Positions 53,657 through 62,851 of a stretch of DNA of 64,000 nucleotides are shown one piece after another. Each line of letters begins with the position of its first letter. The first letter of the stretch is position 1. Source of the DNA: Hymenobacter mucosus (GTDB lineage: Bacteria > Bacteroidota > Bacteroidia > Cytophagales > Hymenobacteraceae). Below the pieces are notes generated by a model. That model worked only from the letters and a program-made list of their open reading frames with translations, searched no databases and was not told the origin of the DNA. The position numbers and the translations under genes were made by a program. The DNA is taken from NCBI RefSeq assembly GCF_900188255.1, contig NZ_FZNS01000001.1, positions 62,001-126,000 on the forward strand, in the 5' to 3' direction.

Positions 53657-54451
53657 ATGCATCAGTACCACACCCTCCTGCAGCACATCCTCGACCACGG
53701 TACCCAGAAAACTGACCGTACTGGTACGGGTACGCTCTCGGTGTTCGGCTACCAGATGCGTTTCAACTTGCAGGAAGGATTTCCGCTGGTGACGACTAAG
53801 AAAGTGCACCTGCGCAGCATCATTCACGAGTTGCTCTGGTTTTTGCGCGGCGATACTAGCAACAACTCGCTGGAAGAAGTGGGCGTGACCATCTGGCGGG
53901 AGTGGGCCGACGCCCAGGGGGAGCTAGGACCCATCTACGGCAAGCAGTGGCGCAGCTGGCAGACTCCCGACGGCCAGAGCATCGACCAGATTGCCCAGAT
54001 GGTTCATTTGCTGCGCACCCAGCCCGATTCGCGGCGTATGGTGGTATCAGCCTGGAACGTGGCCGACTTGCCTCTCATGCGCCTGACGCCTTGCCACGCC
54101 CTGTTCCAGTTCTACGTGGCCGACGGCCGACTTTCCTGTCAACTCTACCAGCGCTCCGCCGACGTATTTCTTGGGGTTCCTTTTAATATAGCCTCCTACG
54201 CCCTGCTCACGCTCATGATGGCCCAGGTGGTAGGCCTACAGCCCGGCGAATTCATTTGGACCGGCGGCGACACCCACCTGTATAGCAATCACCTGGAGCA
54301 AGCCCGCCTCCAACTCACGCGGGAGCCGCGGCCTTTACCCCAAATGCACTTAAATCCTGTTGTGCAGGACATCTTCAGCTTCCAGTACGAGGACTTCCGT
54401 CTGGAGAACTACGACCCTTGGCCCGTTATTAAGGCACCAGTAGCAGTGTAA
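53657..54451 (+). CDS. thyA: Thymidylate synthase
   Basis: 264 residues from ATG 53657, the same length as the E. coli enzyme. Catalytic Cys146 in TPCHALFQF falls at the same number. Other conserved parts: [52 protein letters not shown] and GDTHLYSNH. It methylates dUMP to dTMP with methylenetetrahydrofolate. An upstream in-frame extension to 53588 is rejected because it reads through the promoter. Confidence 0.97.
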   Translation: MHQYHTLLQHILDHGTQKTDRTGTGTLSVFGYQMRFNLQEGFPLVTTKKVHLRSIIHELLWFLRGDTSNNSLEEVGVTIWREWADAQGELGPIYGKQWRSWQTPDGQSIDQIAQMVHLLRTQPDSRRMVVSAWNVADLPLMRLTPCHALFQFYVADGRLSCQLYQRSADVFLGVPFNIASYALLTLMMAQVVGLQPGEFIWTGGDTHLYSNHLEQARLQLTREPRPLPQMHLNPVVQDIFSFQYEDFRLENYDPWPVIKAPVAV

Positions 54452-54491
54452 TTGCAGGAAGAGTGGCAGCACACGTCTTCTTATAAGCATA

Positions 54492-54552
54492 CTTATACAG
54501 GATGCAGTGAACCCGAAACGTAGGCTAGAAGGTTCGCCGCATCCTGTGTAAG
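54492..54552 (+). terminator. Long hairpin after thyA
   Basis: Outer arms CTTATACAGGATGC (54492-54505) and GCATCCTGTGTAAG (54539-54552) pair with one U-G on the sense strand, extended inward by a further 8 bases with one mismatch. No U-tract. The remaining part of the 338-base gap after thyA shows nothing gene-like. Confidence 0.5.
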
Positions 54553-54789
54553 CGTGAGCGACATACGGAAGCAGCGGTAGAAGAATAAGTAGAGAAAGAA
54601 GCCAGCTACCTACTTAGGTAACTCATTCTGCATAGGACAAACTAGTGCATGGAAGACGGAGTATGGTAGTAAGCGAAGGCTAAATAGGAATTATGCTATT
54701 AATGCTGGTAGTGAGGATATTAATCTGAACAATAAGGAAAATTAATCAAAGAAAAATCCAGTGATATTGGTTTGGTCGTATGTGCTGGC

Positions 54790-55008
54790 ATGAACATGAA
54801 CTCTACGTCATCACATTCTCCCAACCCGCCTGCTGCCTCAACTTTAAGTTGTCGGCAACGAACTTGGGTTGCTTTGTATTCTTTGGAAGCCAACCAAGAG
54901 GAGCGAATAGAAATATTGTTGCAAAATGATGTTACAGAGGCAGATATAGCAGAGTACATGCCAAGCTGGCTACGCATGCGGTACCGCACCTGGACAGTAA
55001 GCGCATAG
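54790..55008 (+). CDS. Small protein, first of a tandem paralogous pair
   Basis: 72 residues from ATG 54790 (ATG 54796 also possible). The C-terminal core RTWVALYSLEANQEERIEIL, then TEADIAEYMPSWLRMRYR, is shared with the next ORF. The N-terminus is variable. DNA identity in the core shows a recent duplication, and conservation of the protein against drift supports real coding. Function unknown; no signal peptide or membrane span. Confidence 0.6.
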   Translation: MNMNSTSSHSPNPPAASTLSCRQRTWVALYSLEANQEERIEILLQNDVTEADIAEYMPSWLRMRYRTWTVSA

Positions 55009-55081
55009 CCACGGAAAAAGAATATTTCACGGAAAAGTAAAATCAAAGGAAAAAAATCCAATTACATACTATCTTTCGTAG

Positions 55082-55336
55082 ATGGCAGCGTCCCTTTGCC
55101 CGATGCTGACCACTTGTATGTCTGTATGTAATTCTCAACTAAGCCGGGAACACCGGACTTGGGTTGCTTTGTATGCCTTGGAAACCGGCCGTAGTAGCCG
55201 AGAAGAGGTGCTTCGGCTTAATGAAATAACCGAGGCTGATATTTACGAATTTCACGCCAGCTGGCTACGCATGCGCTGTCGGGTTCCGCCGGGCATTGCG
55301 GGTTTGGCTAGTCGCCAACGAACGTTGCTTCAGTAG
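55082..55336 (+). CDS. Small protein, second of a tandem paralogous pair
   Basis: 84 residues from ATG 55082; ATG at 55103 and 55118 are alternatives. The core HRTWVALYALETGRSSREEV, then TEADIYEFHASWLRMRCR, is parallel to the upstream ORF, with different N- and C-termini. It overlaps the end of the convergent PabC-like gene by 7 bases. It might be a small regulator or part of a toxin-antitoxin-like unit, but nothing direct supports this. Confidence 0.6.
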   Translation: MAASLCPMLTTCMSVCNSQLSREHRTWVALYALETGRSSREEVLRLNEITEADIYEFHASWLRMRCRVPPGIAGLASRQRTLLQ

Positions 55337-56163
55337 TTTGGGGTAGCATGCCTGTCTGCTAGTCGAAGATGGTGCAATCCCACATGGGCGTTTGAAGAAA
55401 ATAGGGTGTCTCCGAGCTGCTGCACGGGCCGCAGCCCGGCAATATTGGCCGTAAAGACAGCTTCAGCGGCTAGTAGGTCGGCGGGAAGGTAGAGGCCTTC
55501 TTGCCAGCCAAAGCCAAGAGCCAAAGCAATGGTACGGAGGTGAGCTAGACGCACCCCCGCCACGCAGCCCGTTGCTGCGGCTGGCACGTAAATTACGTGC
55601 TCGCGTAGCCACCCTACCGCCGCCGACACGGTTTCTGCCACGTACCCGGCGGGAGAAAGTAGTACCACGTCGTCTAGGTTGCGCTGGGCCCGCTCTTGAG
55701 CCGCTAGTACGTAGGTAAGGGCATTAGGTCCTTTGCAGAAGGACACCGGGGAAGGCTGCGTGCTTACTTTTTCGGCAAATGCAGCGCGCTCCACCTGGGT
55801 TTCCAGCGGCGTAAATGGCTGGCCGGTCACTAGCCATTCGCAGGCCGAGGTAGTAGGCGTGTAGAGGCCCCCGCCTTGGCGCCACAGTTGCAAGCGCAGC
55901 CGACATGGCATCTGCGCAAAGGTATCGGCTAGCGGCTGTAGGGTAGCTAGTAAGGCGTCGGCCGTGACTAGGGCCGGGGGCAAGGCGAAGTGCAGCGCCG
56001 CCGCTGCCCGGTGCAGCCGGTGCAGGTGGTGGGGCAAGTACAGAATGCTTCCATGGGCCCACACCATGGTTTCAAAGAACCCATCGTTGAAAAACAGCCC
56101 TCGGTTGGGTAAGGAAAAGGTAAAGCTCTCGCTAGAGAGGAGCTGGCCGTTGTAGAGTAGCAC
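55330..56163 (-). CDS. Class IV aminotransferase, PabC-like
   Basis: 277 residues from a GTG start at 56163; no ATG is available upstream. RGLFFNDGFFETM is the class IV opening, Lys144 in FCKGPNALTYVL is the PLP lysine, and AETVSAAVGWL with VAGVRLAHLRTIA complete the fold. It may be 4-amino-4-deoxychorismate lyase, needed for folate, or a branched-chain or D-amino-acid aminotransferase. The thyA gene lies nearby, but on the other strand. Downstream gene of dprA on the same strand, 84 bases away. Confidence 0.82.
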   Translation of the reverse strand: MLLYNGQLLSSESFTFSLPNRGLFFNDGFFETMVWAHGSILYLPHHLHRLHRAAAALHFALPPALVTADALLATLQPLADTFAQMPCRLRLQLWRQGGGLYTPTTSACEWLVTGQPFTPLETQVERAAFAEKVSTQPSPVSFCKGPNALTYVLAAQERAQRNLDDVVLLSPAGYVAETVSAAVGWLREHVIYVPAAATGCVAGVRLAHLRTIALALGFGWQEGLYLPADLLAAEAVFTANIAGLRPVQQLGDTLFSSNAHVGLHHLRLADRHATPNY

Positions 56164-56247
56164 CGGATGCGGAGTAAAGTAAAGAGTAAGCTTGCCGCGC
56201 CACTAGTAGCCAGATGCGCTCCTTACCGCGTGCTTACGCCGGCAAAG

Positions 56248-57375
56248 TTACAACAAGCCAAACCGCTTGCCCGGTAGCGCCTTCACCACGCTGCGAAATT
56301 CCAGGCCCAGCAGCAGGGACGTTGCCGTATGAATGGGTAACTGGGCCTTCCACGCCAGGTTGTCGAGGTGCTCCTCCCGGTTGGGACTGGTTTGCAGCAC
56401 CGCAACCAACTGAAACTCCTCCGTGGTAAAGTCGGAGGCATCGTAGGCGGTAGGAGCCTTGAACTTCCCGTTGAAGTGCAGGGCGGCATCCCAGTTAAGC
56501 AGTTCTTCCAGGTCCTGGGGCTGCGAGTAAAGTGCCGCGCGGTTTGTCTTGATAAGCTCGTGGCAGCCCTCTGACGCTGGCGAACCTAAGGGCCCAGGCA
56601 CAGCTAGCACATCCCGATCGTATCCCTGGGCTAAGTCGGCGGTAATGAGGGCTCCGCCTTTCTTCGCCGCTTCTATGACCACGGTGCCATCAGCTAAGCC
56701 CGCAATAATTCGATTTCGGGCGGGAAAGTTGTACTTATCGGGTTGGGTGCCGAAGGGAAATTCTGTGAGCAGGCCGCCCTGGCTGAGCATTTTCTCGGCC
56801 GTTTTGCGGTGCGTCGGTGGGTAAAGCTTATCCAGACCAGTCGCCATCACGCCAATCGTTTCCAGGCCCTCTTGCAGAGCAGCCCGGTGAGCAGCAATAT
56901 CAATGCCGTAGGCCAGGCCACTAATAATTAGGGGACGGTGGGAGGCAACCCCTTTTACTAATTTCTCTGTCTGCTCGCGACCATAGTCGGTGGCTTGGCG
57001 CGTGCCCACAATGGCCACTGTTTTAGGATGGTTTAAGTCGGCGGTACCTTGGTAGTAGAGCAGCACCGGAGCATCGGGTAGCTGCTTAAGGCGCGTAGGA
57101 AACTGCTTGCTGGTGTAAAATAGCAACTGCATGCCTTCCTGCTCAGCCTTGCGTAGGGAGCCTTCGGCTTGCTTCAGGGCGGCGGTGCGCTCAGCCCCGG
57201 TCAGGATAGCTACCGTGGCCGGACCTACCCCCGGAATCTTGCGCAACTTGCCCGGCGGCAGGTGCAGCACGTTCTTGGCCGAGCCCCCGTAGCTCATCAG
57301 TTGCCGCGTGAGTTGCGGCCCGATGTTGGGGAAAAGCGTGAGGGCGACTTCGTGGAGGAGAGTGTCGTCGAACAT
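56248..57375 (-). CDS. dprA: DNA-processing protein DprA
   Basis: 375 residues. An N-terminal helix-hairpin-helix part (LRKIPGVGPATVAIL), the Rossmann-like core with VGTRQATDYG, SGLAYGIDIAAHRAAL, FPARNRIIAGLAD and KKGGALITADLA, and a C-terminal winged-helix (about 310-375). DprA loads RecA on incoming single-stranded DNA during natural transformation. Its ATG overlaps the preceding stop (TAATG), showing translational coupling to the small membrane-protein gene. Confidence 0.95.
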   Translation of the reverse strand: MFDDTLLHEVALTLFPNIGPQLTRQLMSYGGSAKNVLHLPPGKLRKIPGVGPATVAILTGAERTAALKQAEGSLRKAEQEGMQLLFYTSKQFPTRLKQLPDAPVLLYYQGTADLNHPKTVAIVGTRQATDYGREQTEKLVKGVASHRPLIISGLAYGIDIAAHRAALQEGLETIGVMATGLDKLYPPTHRKTAEKMLSQGGLLTEFPFGTQPDKYNFPARNRIIAGLADGTVVIEAAKKGGALITADLAQGYDRDVLAVPGPLGSPASEGCHELIKTNRAALYSQPQDLEELLNWDAALHFNGKFKAPTAYDASDFTTEEFQLVAVLQTSPNREEHLDNLAWKAQLPIHTATSLLLGLEFRSVVKALPGKRFGLL

Positions 57376-57710
57376 TAACTATATATCAAGTATATAAAAT
57401 AGACTTCTAGTGCCAGCAGTGGAATAATGCCAGTTACTAGTCCTTTGAAACGATAGGGTGGGCAACGGCTCCTCAGTTTAGCGCAAACCCATAATACAAT
57501 TAGAAGAAATAAGGCCAAATAAAACGTAACCCATCTGCCGTAAACAGCATCCGTTTCAACGGAATCCGGATGTTGATGAATGGCGCTCAGCAAGCTGGCT
57601 ATGATGATGAGAAATGCATCTGCCGGAACAGTAAATAGAAACATGGTTAGCCCGACGCCTGGCGTATCACTAGGCGTATTCGCAGCATGAAAGCTGGTCG
57701 GAGTTCCCAT
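57375..57710 (-). CDS. Small membrane protein
   Basis: 111 residues with three hydrophobic spans (about 20-42, 60-80, 88-108). No family recognised. Both its ends overlap neighbours by TAATG: with the MerR gene before it and dprA after it, so the three are one coupled operon. Confidence 0.65.
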   Translation of the reverse strand: MGTPTSFHAANTPSDTPGVGLTMFLFTVPADAFLIIIASLLSAIHQHPDSVETDAVYGRWVTFYLALFLLIVLWVCAKLRSRCPPYRFKGLVTGIIPLLALEVYFIYLIYS

Positions 57711-58069
57711 TAACCTTGCGCCTTGCCAATAGCGTCCAGCTCCTTCTTCATGGTCACCATGAACTTGCGGATTTTCTCTAGGCTCTGAATCACGTCAATC
57801 TTTTCTTTCAACTGAGGACCCTTCTGCTTGAGCATGTCGCGGGCGCCGGGAATAGTATAGCCGCGCTCCTTTACCAGGTGGTAGATGGTGCGGAAAATGT
57901 CGATATCCTGGGGCGTGTAGAGGCGGTTTCCCTTCTTGCTCTTGCGGGGGCGCAGTTCCTCAAACTCCGTTTCCCAAAAGCGAATCAGCGACGGGGCCAC
58001 GCTGAACTGGGCGGCTACCTCGCCAATGGTGAAGTACTGCTTCTCAATATCGCGCTCTTTGTAAGGCAT
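57710..58069 (-). CDS. MerR-family transcriptional regulator
   Basis: 119 residues. The winged helix-turn-helix opens YFTIGEVAAQFSVAPSLIRF and continues ETEFEELRPRKSKKGNRLYT, then a dimerisation helix. There is no C-terminal effector domain, so it is a short MerR type common in Bacteroidota. It leads the operon with the membrane protein and dprA, and is divergent from alaS across 304 bases. Confidence 0.9.
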   Translation of the reverse strand: MPYKERDIEKQYFTIGEVAAQFSVAPSLIRFWETEFEELRPRKSKKGNRLYTPQDIDIFRTIYHLVKERGYTIPGARDMLKQKGPQLKEKIDVIQSLEKIRKFMVTMKKELDAIGKAQG

Positions 58070-58219
58070 AGGTCAGGAGAATTAAAAATCGTTGTCTGGC
58101 TGAGCGGAGGCGAAGCATCTCGCCCACTACGTTGAGCAAATGGTAGGGGACTTAGCCGGGAGTAAAGATGGTTTGCTAAGCTCAGCAGAACAGTCAAAAG
58201 TAGGCGGCACCTACATGGG

Positions 58220-58250
58220 TTTCGCTTTCCGGGTTAGTAGGCTACCTTTG
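58220..58250 (+). promoter_or_regulatory. alaS promoter, Bacteroidota type
   Basis: TTTC at 58220-58223 and TACCTTTG at 58243-58250 with a 19-base spacer match the TTTG-N19-TAnnTTTG promoter of the phylum. Transcription would start near 58257, leaving a leader of about 115 bases. Confidence 0.6.
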
Positions 58251-58298
58251 CCACTGGCACAAGTAGCTTTAATTGCGAAAAATAGCCAAAATACCGGC

Positions 58299-58319
58299 GG
58301 CCGCCAATTTCCGGCGGCC
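58299..58319 (+). promoter_or_regulatory. Hairpin in the alaS leader
   Basis: GGCCGCC (58299-58305) pairs with GGCGGCC (58313-58319) over a 7-base loop, followed by TTGTT. It may be part of leader-based control of alaS or a weak terminator. Confidence 0.4.
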
Positions 58320-58373
58320 TTGTTCACGAACCTCACGAGTCCGCACAGCCTAGCTGCGCGTTATCCCTGTTTT

Positions 58374-61058
58374 ATGTCACTGCCCACCGCCAGTCACGTC
58401 CGCCAGCAGTTCCTGGATTTCTTTGCCTCCAAAGGTCACCACATCGTACCCTCGGCACCCATTGTGGTGAAGGACGACCCCACGCTGCTGTTCATTAACT
58501 CGGGCATGGCCCCGTTCAAGGATTACTTCCTCGGTAACAAGCCCGCCCCCTTTAAGCGCATTGCCGACACGCAGAAGTGCTTGCGCGTGTCGGGCAAGCA
58601 CAACGACCTGGAAGAAGTAGGCTACGATACCTACCACCACACCATGTTCGAAATGCTCGGCAACTGGTCGTTTGGGGACTACTTCAAGAAGGACGCCATT
58701 GCCTGGGCCTGGGAGCTGCTCACCGACGTGTATAAGCTGCCCAAAGACCGGCTCTACGTGACGTACTTTGAGGGCGACCAAGGCGACGGCTTGGGCCCTG
58801 ACACGGAGACCCAGGAGCTGTGGCGCCAGTACGTGGCCGAAGAACGCATCCTGCCCGGTAATAAAAAGGATAACTTCTGGGAAATGGGCGATACGGGCCC
58901 CTGTGGCCCCTGCACCGAAATTCACATCGACTTGCGCGACGAAGCTGAGCTGGCTCAGAAATCGGGTCGTGAGTTGGTAAATGCCGACCACCCCCAGGTA
59001 GTTGAAATCTGGAACAACGTGTTCATGGAGTTTGAGCGCCGTGCCGATAAGTCGCTGCTGAAGCTGCCTTCGCAGAACGTAGATACGGGCATGGGCTTTG
59101 AGCGCCTGATGATGGCCGTGTCGGGCGTGAAGTCAAACTACGACACCGACGTGTTCCAGCCCCTGATCAAGTTTATTGCGGCAGAAGCTGGTTTGCAGTA
59201 TCACGGCACCGCTCCGGCTACCGTAAACGACCAGCCTGCTACGGAGAACGAGAAAACGGACATTGCCATCCGCGTAATTGCCGACCATATCCGCACCATC
59301 TCCTTCGCCGTGGCCGACGGGCAGCTACCCAGCAATGTGAAGGCTGGCTACGTGATTCGTCGTATTCTGCGCCGGGCCGTGCGCTACGCCTTCTCCTCGC
59401 TCAACCAGAAGCAGCCCTTCCTTTACAAGCTGGTGCCCGTACTGGCCGATCAGATGGCTGGCATCTTCCCCGAACTTAAGCAGCAGCAGCAGTTTGTGCA
59501 GCGCGTAATTGAAGAAGAGGAAATTGCCTTCCTGAAAACCTTGGAGAACGGCCTGCGCCGCTTGGATGCGCTGGAAGAAACGGCCAAAGCCAATGGCAGC
59601 CGCATCGACGGAAAAACGGCCTTCGAATTGTCGGATACGTTCGGTTTCCCGCTGGACCTCACCGCCCTCATTGCCCGCGAAAAAGGCCTAACGGTAGACG
59701 AGGAGGGCTTCAAGAAAGAGTTGGAAGCCCAGAAAAACCGCTCCCGCAATGCCCAGGAGGCTGAGCAGAGCGACTGGACCATTGTGACGCCATCGGAGGA
59801 GCAGCCTGCCTTCGTGGGCTACGACCAGGAGCAGGCCCCGGCCCGCATCCTGCGCTACCGCCGTACCGACCGCAAAGGCAAAACCGAGTACCAAGTGGTG
59901 CTCGACCAGACGCCGTTCTACGCCGAATCGGGCGGCCAGATTGGCGATACGGGTTACCTCGAATCGGGCTTGTCGAAAGTGCGCGTGATTGACACGAAGA
60001 AGGAAAACGACCTTATCGTGCACACCCTGCTAGATTTACCTCAAGACCTGGAGGCCGACTTTACGGCTGAGATTGACCACGCTCGCCGTGACCAGATTCG
60101 CCGTAACCACACCGCTACGCACTTGCTGCAAGCAGCTCTGCGTGAGGTAGTCGGCCCGCACGTGGCGCAGAAAGGCTCGTTGGTAAATGAGAAGCTGCTG
60201 CGCTTTGACTTCAGCCACTTCACTAAGGTAACGGACGACCAACTGCGGCAGGTAGAAACCATTGTGAACCAGCGCATCCGTCAGCAGATTCCGCTGGATG
60301 AGCGCCGCAACGTGCCCATTGATGAGGCCAAAGCGCTGGGTGCTACTGCCTTGTTTGGCGAGAAGTACGGTGAGTTTGTGCGCGTTATCACCTTCGATCG
60401 GGAGTTCTCGGTAGAGCTCTGCGGCGGCACCCACGTGCGCACCACTGGCGACATTGGCTTCTTCAAAATTACCTCGGAAAGCGCGGTAGGAGCTGGTGTG
60501 CGCCGTATTGAGGCCGTAACGGCCGAGGCGGCCGAGGCCTTCGTGAATCAGCAGTTGGATTTGCTAGTACAGGTACGCGAGGCCCTGGGTAACCCCCAGC
60601 ACCTTATTCCCAGCATCGAAAAGCAAACCGAGGAAATTGCCGGCCTGCGTAAGCAGATTGACCAGTTTGCCCAGCAAAGCATCAACCAGCAGAAAGACCA
60701 GCTGGTAGGCCAGGTGAAGCCCCTAGGTGGCGTCAGCTTTCTAGCAGCCCAAGTGCAGGCTACTTCAGCCGACGGCCTCAAAACCCTGGCCTTCAACCTG
60801 CGTCAGGCAGTACCGAACTTGGTAGCGATACTAGGTGCTGAAATCGACGGGAAGCCTCAGCTGGCAGTAATGCTTGATGATGAGCTGGCCAAGGGAGGGA
60901 AGCTGAACGCTTCGACCTTGGTGCGCGAACTAGCCAAGGAAATTCAGGGCGGTGGCGGCGGTCAGCCTTTCTTCGCTACGGCCGGCGGCAAGAACGTGGC
61001 AGGTATTGGGGCGGCCATCGGCAAGGCAGAAGAGCTGATCAGCAAAGCACTAGCTTAA
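58374..61058 (+). CDS. alaS: Alanyl-tRNA synthetase
   Basis: 894 residues from ATG 58374; the frame extends upstream to 58140, but that part covers the promoter. The N-terminal aminoacylation domain has FINSGMAPFKDYF and GNWSFGDYFKK. The editing domain has zinc ligands in NHTATHLL (His579, His583) and CGGTH (Cys683, His687). The C-terminal C-Ala domain ends with GGGGGQPFFATAGG, which contains the glycine-rich loop. It charges tRNA-Ala and clears mischarged Ser and Gly. Confidence 0.97.
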   Translation: MSLPTASHVRQQFLDFFASKGHHIVPSAPIVVKDDPTLLFINSGMAPFKDYFLGNKPAPFKRIADTQKCLRVSGKHNDLEEVGYDTYHHTMFEMLGNWSFGDYFKKDAIAWAWELLTDVYKLPKDRLYVTYFEGDQGDGLGPDTETQELWRQYVAEERILPGNKKDNFWEMGDTGPCGPCTEIHIDLRDEAELAQKSGRELVNADHPQVVEIWNNVFMEFERRADKSLLKLPSQNVDTGMGFERLMMAVSGVKSNYDTDVFQPLIKFIAAEAGLQYHGTAPATVNDQPATENEKTDIAIRVIADHIRTISFAVADGQLPSNVKAGYVIRRILRRAVRYAFSSLNQKQPFLYKLVPVLADQMAGIFPELKQQQQFVQRVIEEEEIAFLKTLENGLRRLDALEETAKANGSRIDGKTAFELSDTFGFPLDLTALIAREKGLTVDEEGFKKELEAQKNRSRNAQEAEQSDWTIVTPSEEQPAFVGYDQEQAPARILRYRRTDRKGKTEYQVVLDQTPFYAESGGQIGDTGYLESGLSKVRVIDTKKENDLIVHTLLDLPQDLEADFTAEIDHARRDQIRRNHTATHLLQAALREVVGPHVAQKGSLVNEKLLRFDFSHFTKVTDDQLRQVETIVNQRIRQQIPLDERRNVPIDEAKALGATALFGEKYGEFVRVITFDREFSVELCGGTHVRTTGDIGFFKITSESAVGAGVRRIEAVTAEAAEAFVNQQLDLLVQVREALGNPQHLIPSIEKQTEEIAGLRKQIDQFAQQSINQQKDQLVGQVKPLGGVSFLAAQVQATSADGLKTLAFNLRQAVPNLVAILGAEIDGKPQLAVMLDDELAKGGKLNASTLVRELAKEIQGGGGGQPFFATAGGKNVAGIGAAIGKAEELISKALA

Positions 61059-61114
61059 ACTATGCGCTTGGGTTTACGTGCAAGGGTAAGCTTTTCAAGT
61101 AGCCTGTCTAACAT

Positions 61115-61879
61115 ATGAATAAGCTGTTTGCCTGGTTAAGGGGCCGAAGTGCAACGGAGAAATCCGGGGGTGCTTCGGCCCCTTTTTCTATCAATAATGC
61201 CGAGGTAAGCTACCTGGACGCTCGCAGGGCAAGCTGGCCCACCCCCGATGGGGCAGCGTATCGGGTGGAAGTGCGCCGCCCACGAGGTACGGTAGAAACG
61301 CGCACGTATCGGCTGGATGCTGGGCCGGAGTGGTTGTGGCAAGTGCAGCTTGAAGCACCAGACGCTTCGCGGGGCCAACTACAGCAAAGTCGGGTGCGCT
61401 ACTGGCCTTGGGGGCAGGAACACACGCGCACAGAAATTTCCTTTTTGGCGGGCCTTCGGCTGATTGAGCACTGGGAGTATTTCGGGAACGGCGAGCTGCT
61501 TCGCCACCGCTCCTCGCAGCAGGGGCAGCCTACGCAGCGCTACGTACATACCCCGGCCGAAGTCTATACCTACACAGAGCAGATGCCCGTGTACCCCGGC
61601 GGACAGGAGCAATTGCTCAAGGATATTAGTCGGTGGACGAAGTACCCGGCCGTATCCCTGCGCAATAGACACCAAGGGAAGGTATTTGTGAAATTTGTGG
61701 TGGGCGCCGATGGCTTGGTGGACGATATTAGAATCGAGACAGGGGTGACGCCCGAACTAGATGCTGCCGCTCTTGCTGCGATACGCAGCATGCGTTCGGT
61801 GCGCTTTCGGCCAGGGTTCCAAAACTGGCGAGCTGTGTCGGTGCACTTCACAGTTCCCATAACTTTTGCTATCAATTAG
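61115..61879 (+). CDS. TonB-family C-terminal domain protein
   Basis: 254 residues. The C-terminal TonB domain has YPAVSLRNRHQGKVFVKFVV and GADGLVDDIRIETG. The middle (EHWEYFGNGELLRH) is a MORN-like antitoxin-type repeat often fused to TonB domains in Bacteroidota. It has no clear signal peptide or membrane anchor in the visible frame, odd for a true energy transducer. A terminator hairpin (61138-61187) lies inside its first codons; the start at 61115 is therefore uncertain, though no other ATG precedes the conserved part. Confidence 0.75.
   Translation: MNKLFAWLRGRSATEKSGGASAPFSINNAEVSYLDARRASWPTPDGAAYRVEVRRPRGTVETRTYRLDAGPEWLWQVQLEAPDASRGQLQQSRVRYWPWGQEHTRTEISFLAGLRLIEHWEYFGNGELLRHRSSQQGQPTQRYVHTPAEVYTYTEQMPVYPGGQEQLLKDISRWTKYPAVSLRNRHQGKVFVKFVVGADGLVDDIRIETGVTPELDAAALAAIRSMRSVRFRPGFQNWRAVSVHFTVPITFAIN
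61138..61187 (+). terminator. Intrinsic terminator after alaS, inside the TonB-like ORF start
   Basis: Perfect 12-bp arms (61138-61149 and 61173-61184) with T continuing to 61187. It lies 80 bases after the alaS stop and overlaps codons 8-24 of the TonB-family ORF. Confidence 0.75.
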
Positions 61880-62089
61880 AGAGTGGGTAGCTACTAGACG
61901 CCGCCGATGCGGGTATTGCTATACCGCAAGGCAATGCTCAGCGGCACTACTGTATGCTTGGATTATACATAGGTGTTAGTATTTTTGAATGTCTAGTTAG
62001 CCACTTACAACGGGCACTGTGCAGTAGTGGATGGAAGCTCCTAGTGCGCAAGGTTCGTTTCCATATAGCCTCGCCATCCGTTATTTTCT

Positions 62090-62824
62090 GTGAGACGCAT
62101 CCTTGTTTTGGCCTTTTTCCTGGGGGGGCGGGTAGCCGCTGCTCAAAGTCTGACGGAGTTTTTCAATGCCCAGCCGGGCAACCACAGCGACGGGGGGTTT
62201 AGAGTAGCTCCTGACTTGCGCACTGATACTATCCGCACAGCAGCTGATGCCGGCACGGTAATGCGCTACTTTCCTACCGGACAATTGCAAGAACAGTTAC
62301 CTTACCGCAGCTTCCGAAAGCAGGAGCTGCACGGTACCCAAACCCGCTGGTTTGCTTCGGGCCAGGTGCAGGCGCGCGAGGAGTACGTGGATAACCGCCG
62401 CCACGGTGAGTTGCTGACTTATTATCCTAGTGGCACTGTACGCCGCCGTGAACACTACCAGCATGGTCAGCGCCTCACGGGTGAGTGCTTTGCCCCCGAT
62501 GGGCAGCCACTGGCTTACGTTGACTATATGCTGATGCCGGAGTATCCCGGCGGGCTGAACGCCTTGTTGCAGACGATTGGTAGCACAACTAAGTACCCCA
62601 AGCTTGCGCTAAAGCAAGAGCAGACAGGCCAAGTGCAGATTGCTTTCATCATTGACAAGAAGGGGCAAGTAAGCAATGCACATGTGCTTAGGAGTGTGGC
62701 ACCGCTACTCGATGCCGAAGCCCTGCGCGTGGTGAATAGCCTGCGCGGCTGGAAACCGGGCCGCCTGGATGGAGAAGCGGTTGATGTATACTTTACCCTG
62801 CCCGTCACCTTTACCATTCAGTAA
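62090..62824 (+). CDS. Secreted TonB-family protein with MORN-like repeats
   Basis: 244 residues from GTG 62090, with a signal peptide (MRRILVLAFFLGGRVAAAQS). MORN-like repeats at about 60-150 (YFPTGQLQEQLPYRSF, YYPSGTVRRREHYQHG) precede a TonB C-terminal domain (YPKLALKQEQTGQVQIAFII). It resembles the upstream TonB-family protein, so the pair probably arose by duplication. It could link outer-membrane transporters to energy or act only as an envelope protein; there is no transmembrane anchor. Confidence 0.78.
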   Translation: MRRILVLAFFLGGRVAAAQSLTEFFNAQPGNHSDGGFRVAPDLRTDTIRTAADAGTVMRYFPTGQLQEQLPYRSFRKQELHGTQTRWFASGQVQAREEYVDNRRHGELLTYYPSGTVRRREHYQHGQRLTGECFAPDGQPLAYVDYMLMPEYPGGLNALLQTIGSTTKYPKLALKQEQTGQVQIAFIIDKKGQVSNAHVLRSVAPLLDAEALRVVNSLRGWKPGRLDGEAVDVYFTLPVTFTIQ

Positions 62825-62851
62825 TTTATTGTCTTCACCTAACCATATTCT

